Positions 1 to 5,229 of a stretch of 7,938 bases of DNA are shown piece by piece. Numbering within the stretch: the first letter of the stretch is position 1; each line of letters opens with the position of its first letter. Location of the stretch: contig JAJYOS010000271.1 of assembly GCA_021796055.1 (NCBI GenBank), positions 1-7,938 on the forward strand, read 5' to 3'. The stretch is from Bacteroidota bacterium. Its GTDB lineage: Bacteria; Bacteroidota; Kryptoniia; Kryptoniales; JAKASW01. The position numbers were made by a program, and so were the translations under genes. Under the pieces are notes generated by a model that was not told the DNA's origin, ran no database searches, and saw nothing but the letters and a program-made list of their open reading frames with translations.

Positions 1-449
1 ACGGACTGGCCGGCATGTTCCAGCCCAAGATGGATTACTCCGTCAACTACTGCAACTACGACTGCGTGATCTGCGGAGAAGTCTGTCCCACGGGTGCAAT
101 CGTCCCTCTCGATGTACCGGCAAAGAGGCTGGTACAGATAGGGAAGTCGACGTTCAGCAAAGACGACTGTGTCGTCGTATCGAAGAAGAAAGATTGCGCC
201 GCCTGCTCAGAGCACTGTCCGACGAAAGCGGTGCATACTGTGCCGTACGAGAACGGACTGCTCCTTCCTGAGATCGACAATGAATTGTGCATAGGGTGCG
301 GCGCGTGCGAGCACGCGTGTCCCGTTACTCCGAAGAAGGCGATTACGGTGGTATCAAATCCGGTTCATCTTAAGGCGAAGAAGCCGGAGGTTGATAAGGT
401 AAAGAAGCCTGCTGTGCCTGTTACGGGAGGAGAAGATTTTCCGTTCTGA
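1..449 (+). CDS. 4Fe-4S polyferredoxin-type protein, 3' end only
   Basis: This is the C-terminal part of an iron-sulfur electron-transfer protein. The frame is open to the window edge (codons for G-L-A-G precede the first Met at 15), and no Shine-Dalgarno site lies before that Met, so the real start is upstream. Counting from that Met, 12 cysteines form three groups: C13/C17/C20/C24-Pro, C52 then C61/C64/C68-Pro, and C92/C95/C98/C102-Pro. The last group is a classic C-x2-C-x2-C-x3-C-P ferredoxin motif. The first two have longer spacings, as seen in membrane-linked polyferredoxins of the NapH/CcoG-like kind, whose N-terminal membrane part would lie outside the window. The tail is Lys/Pro-rich and ends in F-P-F. 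The partner enzyme and redox pathway cannot be told from here. The gene converges with the flippase gene, 36 bp away. Confidence 0.85.
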   Translation, partial: GLAGMFQPKMDYSVNYCNYDCVICGEVCPTGAIVPLDVPAKRLVQIGKSTFSKDDCVVVSKKKDCAACSEHCPTKAVHTVPYENGLLLPEIDNELCIGCGACEHACPVTPKKAITVVSNPVHLKAKKPEVDKVKKPAVPVTGGEDFPF

Positions 450-485
450 TAGGCAAATGTGTGAAAATTGACTCTTAGCGGCAGC

Positions 486-1937
486 CTATTTCCTTCGCAC
501 GAAACTCAACTCCTCTTTCGTCGGGAACCTGAAGAGGAACAGCATGATGAAGAACGACAGTAACGCGGCGAATTTAAACAGCTGCTCGCCGAGTCCGGGG
601 AAGATAACGTGTCTGAATGCATGTGCGAGGACGACGACAATGAGTGCGATACCAATTTTCAGAAGCCTCGCATACTCATATTGAACCGGATAGAATCTGT
701 GCGCCACGAGATAGAGTACTAGAGCCATTGCTGCGTATGCTAAGAGCGTCGCCCACGCGGCGCCGAGCATCCCGTATTTCGGAATCATGAGAAGGTTGGC
801 GACGACATTTACCGCCGCGCCGATGCCGGTTATGTACGGAAGGTGCGATGTCTTCTTTTCGATGTATATTCCCGCCATGAAATTGACATACATCCCGTTG
901 AACAGGTATCCTATCAGGACGACAGGGACTATCCCAAGCCCCGACCAGTACGCGGGGTTTATGATGAACCTGTGGAATACCCTGATCTTGACGATGTCGT
1001 CCACATAAAGCGAGACGAGTAAAACTATGATGGACCCTAAGAGGACGAAATACGTCAGGATCTTCGAGTACATTTCCTTCGCGTTCTTGTCGGAGGCGTG
1101 CGTAAGGAAGAATGGCCGCCAAGCATAGTCGAACATCGAGACAACAAGCATCATGAAAATTCCGAGCCTGTAGTTGGCCTGGTATATGCCGACCGTGCTC
1201 TCGTTAGTCAGGGCAAGTAGTATCGGGCGGTCGATAACCTGTACCATCATCGCGGCCAGGCCCGCCGGCACGTAGGGAAGTCCGAATCTGAGAAGCACCT
1301 TGTAGAGGTCTTTCCTGAAATGAAGTCCGATTTTCCTGAAGATGGTCGGCAACAGGAGTATTATCGACGCAGCCGAGGCAATAACGCCGCTTATGAATAT
1401 TCCCTCGACTCCCATGTGAAATACAAGGAGGAGGATGACGTTCGCGGCGACGTTGATGACTATATTTATGACCTTGATCGCGGCGAATGTCTTGACCTTT
1501 CTCTCGAGTCTGAGCACCGCGAACGGTATCACTCCTATCGAGTCGAAGAACATTATAAGCGCCGAGTACTTAATCGTGTCGGCGAACTGCAATGGCACCT
1601 CGACTATCGGAGCGAGCCTGACGCTTTCAAAGAATATGAACCCGGATAGGAGCAGGGAAGTGATGAGAACCGAAATGAAAGGGGTCGAGAATATTTCCTT
1701 GTCGTTGCCTATTTCCTTCGTCGAAGCATATTTGAAATACGCCGACTCCATTCCATACAAATACAGAATGTTCATGAAGGCGATGTATGAATAGACCGTC
1801 GCGACGACGCCGTACTGCGATGTGGCGAGCACGTTCGTATAGAACGGGACGAGAAGGAAATTGAGAAATCGCCCGACGATCGCGCTGACGCCGTAAACGG
1901 CCGTGTCGGCTCCGAGGGTCTTTAGCTTATCTAACAT
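486..1937 (-). CDS. Wzx-like polysaccharide/lipid-linked oligosaccharide flippase
   Basis: A 483-residue, very hydrophobic protein with about 14 predicted transmembrane segments, the usual size and topology of the polysaccharide-synthesis flippases (MATE/MVF superfamily) that move lipid-linked glycans across the inner membrane. The N-terminus, with A-D-T-A-V-Y-G followed by G-R-F-L-N-F-L-L-V-P-F-Y-T, is characteristic of these exporters, and the repeated Y-G motifs near the starts of helices fit. The C-terminal half carries N-V-V-A-N-L-L-M-I-P-K-Y-G-M-L-G-A-A, a common feature of the family. The start is chosen from this typical N-terminus; no Shine-Dalgarno site precedes it. No glycosyltransferase neighbours are visible, so the substrate is unknown. 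It lies downstream of the accA gene group on the same strand but is separated from it by the repeat-bounded four-helix-bundle gene, so it may depend on readthrough or on a promoter I could not recognise. Confidence 0.88.
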   Translation of the reverse strand: MLDKLKTLGADTAVYGVSAIVGRFLNFLLVPFYTNVLATSQYGVVATVYSYIAFMNILYLYGMESAYFKYASTKEIGNDKEIFSTPFISVLITSLLLSGFIFFESVRLAPIVEVPLQFADTIKYSALIMFFDSIGVIPFAVLRLERKVKTFAAIKVINIVINVAANVILLLVFHMGVEGIFISGVIASAASIILLLPTIFRKIGLHFRKDLYKVLLRFGLPYVPAGLAAMMVQVIDRPILLALTNESTVGIYQANYRLGIFMMLVVSMFDYAWRPFFLTHASDKNAKEMYSKILTYFVLLGSIIVLLVSLYVDDIVKIRVFHRFIINPAYWSGLGIVPVVLIGYLFNGMYVNFMAGIYIEKKTSHLPYITGIGAAVNVVANLLMIPKYGMLGAAWATLLAYAAMALVLYLVAHRFYPVQYEYARLLKIGIALIVVVLAHAFRHVIFPGLGEQLFKFAALLSFFIMLFLFRFPTKEELSFVRRK

Positions 1938-1978
1938 TTCGGGAAGAATTCAGAGGCAACGGTTGTGTCTTGGAGGAA

Positions 1979-2013
1979 TTGGATTGATGGATTATTGAGG
2001 TACTGGATTGATG
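1979..2013. repeat. Left copy of an inverted repeat flanking the four-helix-bundle gene
   Basis: The stretch contains two direct copies of TGGATTGATG (1980-1989 and 2004-2013) joined by GATTATTGAGGTAC. Its 3' part, TACTGGATTGATG (2001-2013), is the exact reverse complement of 2656-2668 on the other side of the gene. A second 9-bp block, GATGGATTA (1986-1994), is the reverse complement of 2667-2675, and GGATTGATG (1981-1989) is that of 2680-2688. The left copy has about 7 extra bases in its middle compared with the right copy. Confidence 0.7.
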
Positions 2014-2022
2014 TCCGAGGGA

Positions 2023-2042
2023 CTCTGTCGGGATTAACAGAG
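2023..2042 (-). other. Small stem-loop just after the four-helix-bundle gene
   Basis: CTCTGT (2023-2028) pairs with ACAGAG (2037-2042) around an 8-base loop. It lies 21 bases past the stop codon of the four-helix-bundle gene on the - strand. There is no T-run after the stem, so it is a poor match to an intrinsic terminator. It may only be part of the repeat-bounded unit. Confidence 0.25.
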
Positions 2043-2063
2043 AGTGGAAATGTAATTCTGGTC

Positions 2064-2504
2064 TCACTCGCGTCCCCGCCATGTTTGGATGTCTGCAAGC
2101 TGGTCATTCCAATTCTCCGAAGCCCTCTTTTTCTGAAGCGATTTCACTAGCGAGATGAGCTTGTTTTCAGTCTCGTAATGTAAGATATCAAACTTCTCAA
2201 ATAGGTCGTTGGAGAGCTGACCCGAGTGTTTCAGTCCGATCATCCTCGTAAAAGCTTCTCCCGACGAACCCAATGCGATGTGAAGGAACTGTATGTACTC
2301 TTTCAGGGATCTTCTGCAATAGCCTTCCGCGATGTTTGCAGACACAGACTGAACGGCCCCCAGGATTTGTGACCTCAATCTGATATCAATGTGATTCGTG
2401 TTGCCAATTAGATCCTTCGTTAGTTTGAAGAGGTCGATTGCTCTGTTCCATACATCAAGCTTCATGTAACCGCGGTTCACGTTTCGGCGTTTCGTGAAAT
2501 CCAT
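2064..2504 (-). CDS. Four-helix-bundle protein (S23/IVP family)
   Basis: A 146-residue protein of the four-helix-bundle family first seen encoded in intervening sequences of 23S rRNA genes (PF05635/TIGR02436). Family hallmarks are visible: L-D-V-W-N-R-A-I-D-L-F near the N-terminus, then R-S-Q-I-L-G-A-V-Q-S-V-S-A-N-I-A-E-G (about residues 44-61), R-R-S-L-K-E-Y (64-70) and F-L-H-I-A-L-G-S-S-G-E (73-83). These proteins are small, basic, likely homo-oligomeric helical bundles of unknown function. The protein runs somewhat past the usual 115-125 residues, with a 13-residue N-terminal lead and a Trp-containing C-terminal tail. The start at 2504 is supported by a purine-rich ribosome site 7 bases upstream; the internal Met14 has none. 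No rRNA sequence surrounds it. Instead it sits between inverted repeats, downstream of the Trm112 gene and upstream of the flippase gene, which suggests insertion as a unit. Confidence 0.85.
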   Translation of the reverse strand: MDFTKRRNVNRGYMKLDVWNRAIDLFKLTKDLIGNTNHIDIRLRSQILGAVQSVSANIAEGYCRRSLKEYIQFLHIALGSSGEAFTRMIGLKHSGQLSNDLFEKFDILHYETENKLISLVKSLQKKRASENWNDQLADIQTWRGRE

Positions 2505-2510
2505 AGCATA

Positions 2511-2523
2511 CCCTTCCTTTCCT
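2511..2523 (-). promoter_or_regulatory. Ribosome binding site fixing the four-helix-bundle start
   Basis: On the - strand the sequence reads AGGAAAGGAAGGG, ending 6 bases before the ATG at 2504. It favours this start over the in-frame ATG at 2465, which is preceded by GC-rich sequence without a purine tract. Confidence 0.6.
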
Positions 2524-2655
2524 GGACTTGCTCTGCGGCCACCTTACTTCAGGCTGGGTCATGGGAAAGAGTGCTGAGCCAACCCATTCTACTGAAAGGA
2601 AAATGGACACTGGAAAGCGGCCTTCAGACTAACAGAGGTGCTGGTTGGCCGCACC

Positions 2656-2688
2656 CATCAATCCAGTAATCCATCGCCCCATCAATCC
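2656..2688. repeat. Right copy of the inverted repeat, overlapping the Trm112 stop codon
   Basis: CATCAATCC occurs at 2656-2664 and again at 2680-2688, with AGTAATCCATC between. CATCAATCCAGTA (2656-2668) is the perfect reverse complement of 2001-2013. On the - strand the outer unit GGATTGATG supplies the final Asp codon and the TGA stop of the Trm112-family gene, so the repeat edge coincides with the end of that reading frame. Together with the left copy it bounds about 710 bp holding only the four-helix-bundle gene. Confidence 0.7.
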
Positions 2689-2867
2689 TTCTTCGCTCCC
2701 GTTTGCGCCGCATCTTCCACCAGCATTATCGGTATGTCGTTCTCGACCCGGTAGACGTGGCCGCACTTCTTGCACGTGAGAGTGTTCTTCTCGACGCTGT
2801 AGTCCAGATCGCCGCGGCAATCGGGCTTCGGGCAGCAGAGTATGTCTAGCAGTTCTTTCTTAAGCAT
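2682..2867 (-). CDS. Trm112-family small zinc-binding protein (UPF0434/YcaR-like)
   Basis: A 61-residue protein of the Trm112 family. It begins with the typical L-L-D-I-L-C-C-P, carries a second cysteine pair C32-x2-C35 in L-T-C-K-K-C-G, and has the conserved Y-R-V-E-N-D-I-P-I-M-L strand (compare the family's Y-P-I-x-D-G-I-P-V-M-L). The likely zinc ligands are C12, C17, C32 and C35. The first pair is spaced C-P-x3-C, two residues longer than the C-P-x-C of E. coli YcaR. In eukaryotes and archaea Trm112 activates methyltransferases; the bacterial role is less certain. A strong AGGAGG site lies 5 bases before the ATG. The gene follows the thioesterase gene by 36 bp and looks like the third gene of the accA operon. 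Its stop codon lies in the flanking repeat, so the last residues may differ from the ancestral C-terminus. Confidence 0.85.
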   Translation of the reverse strand: MLKKELLDILCCPKPDCRGDLDYSVEKNTLTCKKCGHVYRVENDIPIMLVEDAAQTGAKKD

Positions 2868-2885
2868 TCGTTCCTCCTATAACGG

Positions 2886-2912
2886 GAATTCGAAATTTAA
2901 AATTTAGAATTC
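2886..2912. repeat. AT-rich near-palindrome at the thioesterase stop codon
   Basis: Two GAATTC sites (2886-2891 and 2907-2912) bracket AAATTT (2893-2898) and AAATTT (2900-2905). The 27-bp stretch is palindromic apart from a mismatch pair near each end. It covers the last two codons and TAA stop of the thioesterase gene and most of the gap before the Trm112-family gene. It lacks a GC stem and a T-run, so an intrinsic terminator is unlikely. Confidence 0.55.
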
Positions 2913-3311
2913 AAAATCTTTCTTGAGAAGATCCAGAAACATCTTGGGCGCACGGACCGGCCTCCCCGACTTCGCTTCGATGAAACTATGAGCAGTAAAT
3001 CCTTCGGTCATCTTTTCGGAACCGCGTAGTATCTCGTAGTCAATTCTCAGGCGTGCCATCGGGGCTTCCTTCAACATGGCGACAACTTCTATGACGTCAT
3101 CGTAGTGGATTTGCTTTATATATTTGGCGTAAGCTTCGGTCAGCGGGAGAAGGAAACCGGCTTCCTCGAATTGCCTGTACGAGAGACCCAGCGATCTCAT
3201 GAGCTCAGCCCGACCCACTTCGAAGTATTCAAAATATCGGCCGTTGTATACGCCGCGCATCTGGTCGGTCTCGGCGTAGCGGACTCTTATACTTGTCGTT
3301 AGTGAATACAT
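2904..3311 (-). CDS. YbgC/4-hydroxybenzoyl-CoA-type acyl-CoA thioesterase
   Basis: A 135-residue single hot-dog-fold protein, the usual length for the YbgC/FadM thioesterases, which hydrolyse acyl-CoA to free acid and CoA in the cytoplasm. The N-terminal signature R-V-R-Y-A-E-T-D-Q-M (residues 8-17) holds the conserved Asp16 at the family's catalytic position, followed by V-Y-N-G-R-Y-F-E-Y-F-E-V-G-R-A-E, in line with the family's Y-x3-Y-x2-(Y/W)-(F/M)-E. One small oddity is R-G after D-Q-M, where many relatives have G-(V/I). The start has no clear Shine-Dalgarno site and lies only 18 bases after the accA stop, so translation is probably coupled to accA. The pairing with acetyl-CoA carboxylase suggests a role in acyl-CoA or lipid metabolism. 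The exact chain length of its substrate cannot be read from sequence. Confidence 0.87.
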   Translation of the reverse strand: MYSLTTSIRVRYAETDQMRGVYNGRYFEYFEVGRAELMRSLGLSYRQFEEAGFLLPLTEAYAKYIKQIHYDDVIEVVAMLKEAPMARLRIDYEILRGSEKMTEGFTAHSFIEAKSGRPVRAPKMFLDLLKKDFEF

Positions 3312-3329
3312 CGGCGGGGACTTGTTCTT

Positions 3330-4301
3330 TTACTTTCCCGAGAAGGAACCCATCGCCCCGAATTTTGCTATGCGCTTCTCCACGAGCTTGTCCGGTTTGA
3401 TTCTGCCGAGCGCGGCCAGCTCTTCCAGTATGATCTCCTTTAGATTCTGGGCGGTCGCGGTTGGGTCCCTATGTGCGCCTCCGAGCGGCTCCGGTATAAT
3501 CCGGTCGACGATCTTCTGCTTCAAGAGGTCGACAGCTGTCAATTTAAGAGCTTCGGCCGCCTGTTCCTTGAAATCCCAACTTCGCCAGAGAATGGAAGAA
3601 CACGACTCCGGCGCGATGACCGAATACCAGGCGTTCTCCATCATTAGAATCCTGTCCCCGACTCCGAGACCGAGCGCGCCGCCCGACGCACCTTCGCCGA
3701 TAATGGTGACAATGATCGGGACGGTAAGCTGCGCCATCTCGAAAAGATTCCTGGCAATGGCTTCAGCTTGACCGCGTTCCTCGGCCTCGATGCCCGGATA
3801 TGCGCCTGGCGTGTCGACGAGTGTAATCACCGGCTTTCGGAATTTCTCTGCCAGTTTCATCAATCTCAAAGCCTTGCGATAGCCTTCCGGATTGGGCATA
3901 CCAAAGTTGCGGAATATGTTCGACTTGGTATCGCGGCCTTTCTGCTGTCCGATGACCATGACCGTCTTCCCGTCAAGCTTTCCGAAGCCGCCGACGACCG
4001 CGTGGTCGTCCCCGAAATGCCTGTCGCCGTGCAACTCGACGAAATCGGTCATCATCAGGTTGATATAATCCAACGTATAAGGCCTCTCGGGATGGCGGGC
4101 AAGCTGGACTCGCTGCCACCTGGTAAGGTTGGAATAAACGGTTGTTCGTAGCTCATTGACGCGCGACTCAAGTTTCGCGATCTCATCCGCAATATCAAGT
4201 CCATAAGGTCCGGCGGATTCATCCGAGAGCTTGCGCATCTCAGCAATCTTCTGTTCCAGCTCGAAGATCGGTTTCTCGAATTCTAGGGGTTGCTTTGGCA
4301 T
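3330..4301 (-). CDS. accA: Acetyl-CoA carboxylase carboxyltransferase subunit alpha
   Basis: A 323-residue protein, very close to E. coli AccA (319). With AccD it forms the carboxyltransferase that moves CO2 from biotin carrier protein to acetyl-CoA, giving malonyl-CoA, the first step of fatty acid synthesis in the cytoplasm. Visible family blocks are F-E-K-P-I-F-E-L-E near the start, [22 protein letters not shown] (about 89-98), [31 protein letters not shown], the oxyanion-type loop G-E-G-A-S-G-G-A-L, and [12 protein letters not shown]. There is no biotin or zinc-finger domain, as expected for a stand-alone alpha subunit; AccD must be encoded elsewhere. It heads a run with the thioesterase and Trm112-family genes. 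The ATG is preceded by an AT-rich tract without a Shine-Dalgarno site, possibly a leaderless or short-leader start. Confidence 0.97.
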   Translation of the reverse strand: MPKQPLEFEKPIFELEQKIAEMRKLSDESAGPYGLDIADEIAKLESRVNELRTTVYSNLTRWQRVQLARHPERPYTLDYINLMMTDFVELHGDRHFGDDHAVVGGFGKLDGKTVMVIGQQKGRDTKSNIFRNFGMPNPEGYRKALRLMKLAEKFRKPVITLVDTPGAYPGIEAEERGQAEAIARNLFEMAQLTVPIIVTIIGEGASGGALGLGVGDRILMMENAWYSVIAPESCSSILWRSWDFKEQAAEALKLTAVDLLKQKIVDRIIPEPLGGAHRDPTATAQNLKEIILEELAALGRIKPDKLVEKRIAKFGAMGSFSGK

Positions 4302-4311
4302 AGTAATTAAA

Positions 4312-4341
4312 AAAGTAACCCGCTGCCCCGCACAAAGTCAA
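4312..4341 (-). promoter_or_regulatory. Candidate accA promoter, leaving almost no leader
   Basis: On the - strand TTGACT (4336-4341, 5 of 6 to the -35 consensus) is followed after 17-18 bases by TTACTT/TACTTT (4312-4318), a weak -10. Transcription would begin around 4305, only a few bases before the ATG at 4301. This fits the lack of a Shine-Dalgarno site. The -10 also resembles the TAnnTTT element of Bacteroidota promoters. It is a pattern match only. Confidence 0.35.
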
Positions 4342-4365
4342 GGAGAACTTGAAACCCCTCTGCCT

Positions 4366-4424
4366 GGTGTCTCTGTACTGAGCCGAGACGGCGTATCCCG
4401 CCTCCCGGCATACGCATAGACACC
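4366..4424 (-). repeat. Compound inverted repeat in the lipoprotein-accA gap
   Basis: The outer arms GGTGTCT (4366-4372) and AGACACC (4418-4424) enclose a strong inner hairpin at 4382-4409. As - strand RNA the inner hairpin pairs GCCGGGA with TCUCGGC (one G-U pair), then GGCG with CGCC, around a five-base loop with one bulged base. The same pairing on the + strand has an A-C mismatch, so the - strand fold is better. No T-run follows, so it is not a standard intrinsic terminator. It lies between the lipoprotein stop and the accA promoter candidate and may be a dispersed intergenic repeat or an RNA 3' end structure. The rest of 4302-4531 holds nothing else I recognise. Confidence 0.5.
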
Positions 4425-4531
4425 GTCGGCCCTTGCGCTTTTCTGAAAATCACATGGGCCGATTAAGTGTCAAAATGCCAACCGCGTTGCCCACCATACT
4501 TCGGGTAGGATATGGAAGGTCGTACTTTCTT

Positions 4532-4957
4532 TTACTTCTGACTGCTCTTTGCCGTCAGCCGGAAATCATCTACGATGAACCCAGGAAACTGGCTCAGGTC
4601 TTTGTCGGTTGAAGACAGACGAAGAGTCCATTGAGCTTCTTCCCCAGACCGCAATGGGCTGATCGTTGTCGCGGCTGCACCCAATTTTGTTTCACAGGCG
4701 CTGTCTGTGTAGAACAGCCCTTCCATCCGGCACGGTGCCACTATGTCGGTGCTGGTCTTATTCATTAGACCGCCCTTAGCCACTAGCTGCCCTGTAGAGG
4801 CATCAAAATAACTTGTGTCAATGCGTACAGCCCAACCTGTCAACTCAAACTCTGTTGTCGAATTAGTCGGCGCCGTCACTGTGTGTGTTCCCGTGCTCGA
4901 TTGGCATGAAACGAGAACAACGGACAGCATAAATGATGAAATGATTTTGCCCTTCAT
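4532..4957 (-). CDS. Small predicted lipoprotein, function unknown
   Basis: A 141-residue protein with a lipoprotein signal peptide: K-G-K at the N-terminus, a hydrophobic run, and a lipobox L-V-S-C with the lipidated Cys at 18. The next 20 residues are Ser/Thr-rich, a likely flexible tether. The rest (about 38-135) looks like one beta-sandwich domain: A-K-G-G-L-M-N-K-T resembles the 'G-x-V-x-N' turn, and L-R-S-G-E-E-A-Q-W-T the 'l-x-P-G-e-x-a-x-F' turn, of FxLYD-type domains. That match is loose. Two further cysteines, C82 in A-P-C-R-M and C93 in S-A-C-E-T, could form a disulfide. A GGGAGG ribosome site sits 10 bases before the ATG, and a good promoter lies upstream. It appears to be a single-gene unit, divergent from the SppA-type gene. 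I do not recognise the gene. Confidence 0.75.
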   Translation of the reverse strand: MKGKIISSFMLSVVLVSCQSSTGTHTVTAPTNSTTEFELTGWAVRIDTSYFDASTGQLVAKGGLMNKTSTDIVAPCRMEGLFYTDSACETKLGAAATTISPLRSGEEAQWTLRLSSTDKDLSQFPGFIVDDFRLTAKSSQK

Positions 4958-4983
4958 TTTTTACAGCCTCCCTTTATTGCCAG

Positions 4984-5012
4984 ATATTAAAGCGGGCGCC
5001 CTTTCATGTCAA
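4984..5012 (-). promoter_or_regulatory. Sigma-70-type promoter of the lipoprotein gene
   Basis: On the - strand TTGACA (5007-5012, perfect -35) is followed after exactly 17 bases by TAATAT (4984-4989, 4 of 6 for -10). Transcription would start near 4977, giving a leader of about 20 bases with the GGGAGG site. The spacer contains the perfect palindrome GGGCGCCC (4994-5001), a possible operator. Confidence 0.6.
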
Positions 5013-5181
5013 GCCATTGAAACGGCTCAGGCGGTGAACCGGTGAGTGATCAGGGGAAGTCGCCTGTTATTTACAATGTGGGACAAGAGCAAGGCGCATC
5101 CTGTCAAGCTATCCTTGAGCATTCTGTCAAATGCCAAAGTCCATTCTCTTTCGGTATAAGCGACGGAAATTCGGTGGATCC

Positions 5182-5209
5182 TTGAAAAAAAGGACGAAAC
5201 TAATATATT
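5182..5209 (+). promoter_or_regulatory. Sigma-70-type promoter of the SppA-type gene
   Basis: TTGAAA (5182-5187, 5 of 6) and TATATT (5204-5209, 5 of 6) are separated by 16 bases. The start point would be near 5216, just before the GGGAGG ribosome site at 5221-5226 and the ATG at 5230. Between 5013 and 5181 I see no gene and no other clear element. CTGTCAA occurs twice (5101-5107 and 5124-5130), which is too little to call. Confidence 0.5.
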
Positions 5210-5229
5210 GTATGTGAGTCGGGAGGAAA

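Noticed and set aside
449..489. ATAGGC (449-454) and GCCTAT (484-489) as a two-way terminator between the converging ferredoxin-type and flippase genes.
   Set aside because: The loop is 29 bases, the stem only 6 bp, and there is no T-run in either direction.
1320..1649. A 109-codon open frame on the + strand, opposite the flippase gene.
   Set aside because: The product is a highly charged, low-complexity sequence, as expected from the antisense of a hydrophobic protein gene. It has no ribosome site or recognisable domain.
2064..2504. Reading the four-helix-bundle gene as an Avd accessory protein of a diversity-generating retroelement.
   Set aside because: There is no reverse transcriptase and no template/variable repeat pair in the window. 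The motifs fit the stand-alone S23/IVP family.
2505..2681. Remnants of 23S rRNA around the four-helix-bundle gene, as expected for a true rRNA intervening sequence.
   Set aside because: No rRNA-like sequence is recognisable on either side; the neighbours are protein-coding genes.
3322..3771. A 149-codon open frame on the + strand, opposite accA.
   Set aside because: It is fully contained within the clear accA gene on the other strand and shows no domain of its own.
5101..5130. Two copies of CTGTCAA as direct-repeat operator sites upstream of the SppA-type gene.
   Set aside because: Seven bases repeated twice at 23-bp spacing is weak and no third aligned copy or known regulator motif supports it.
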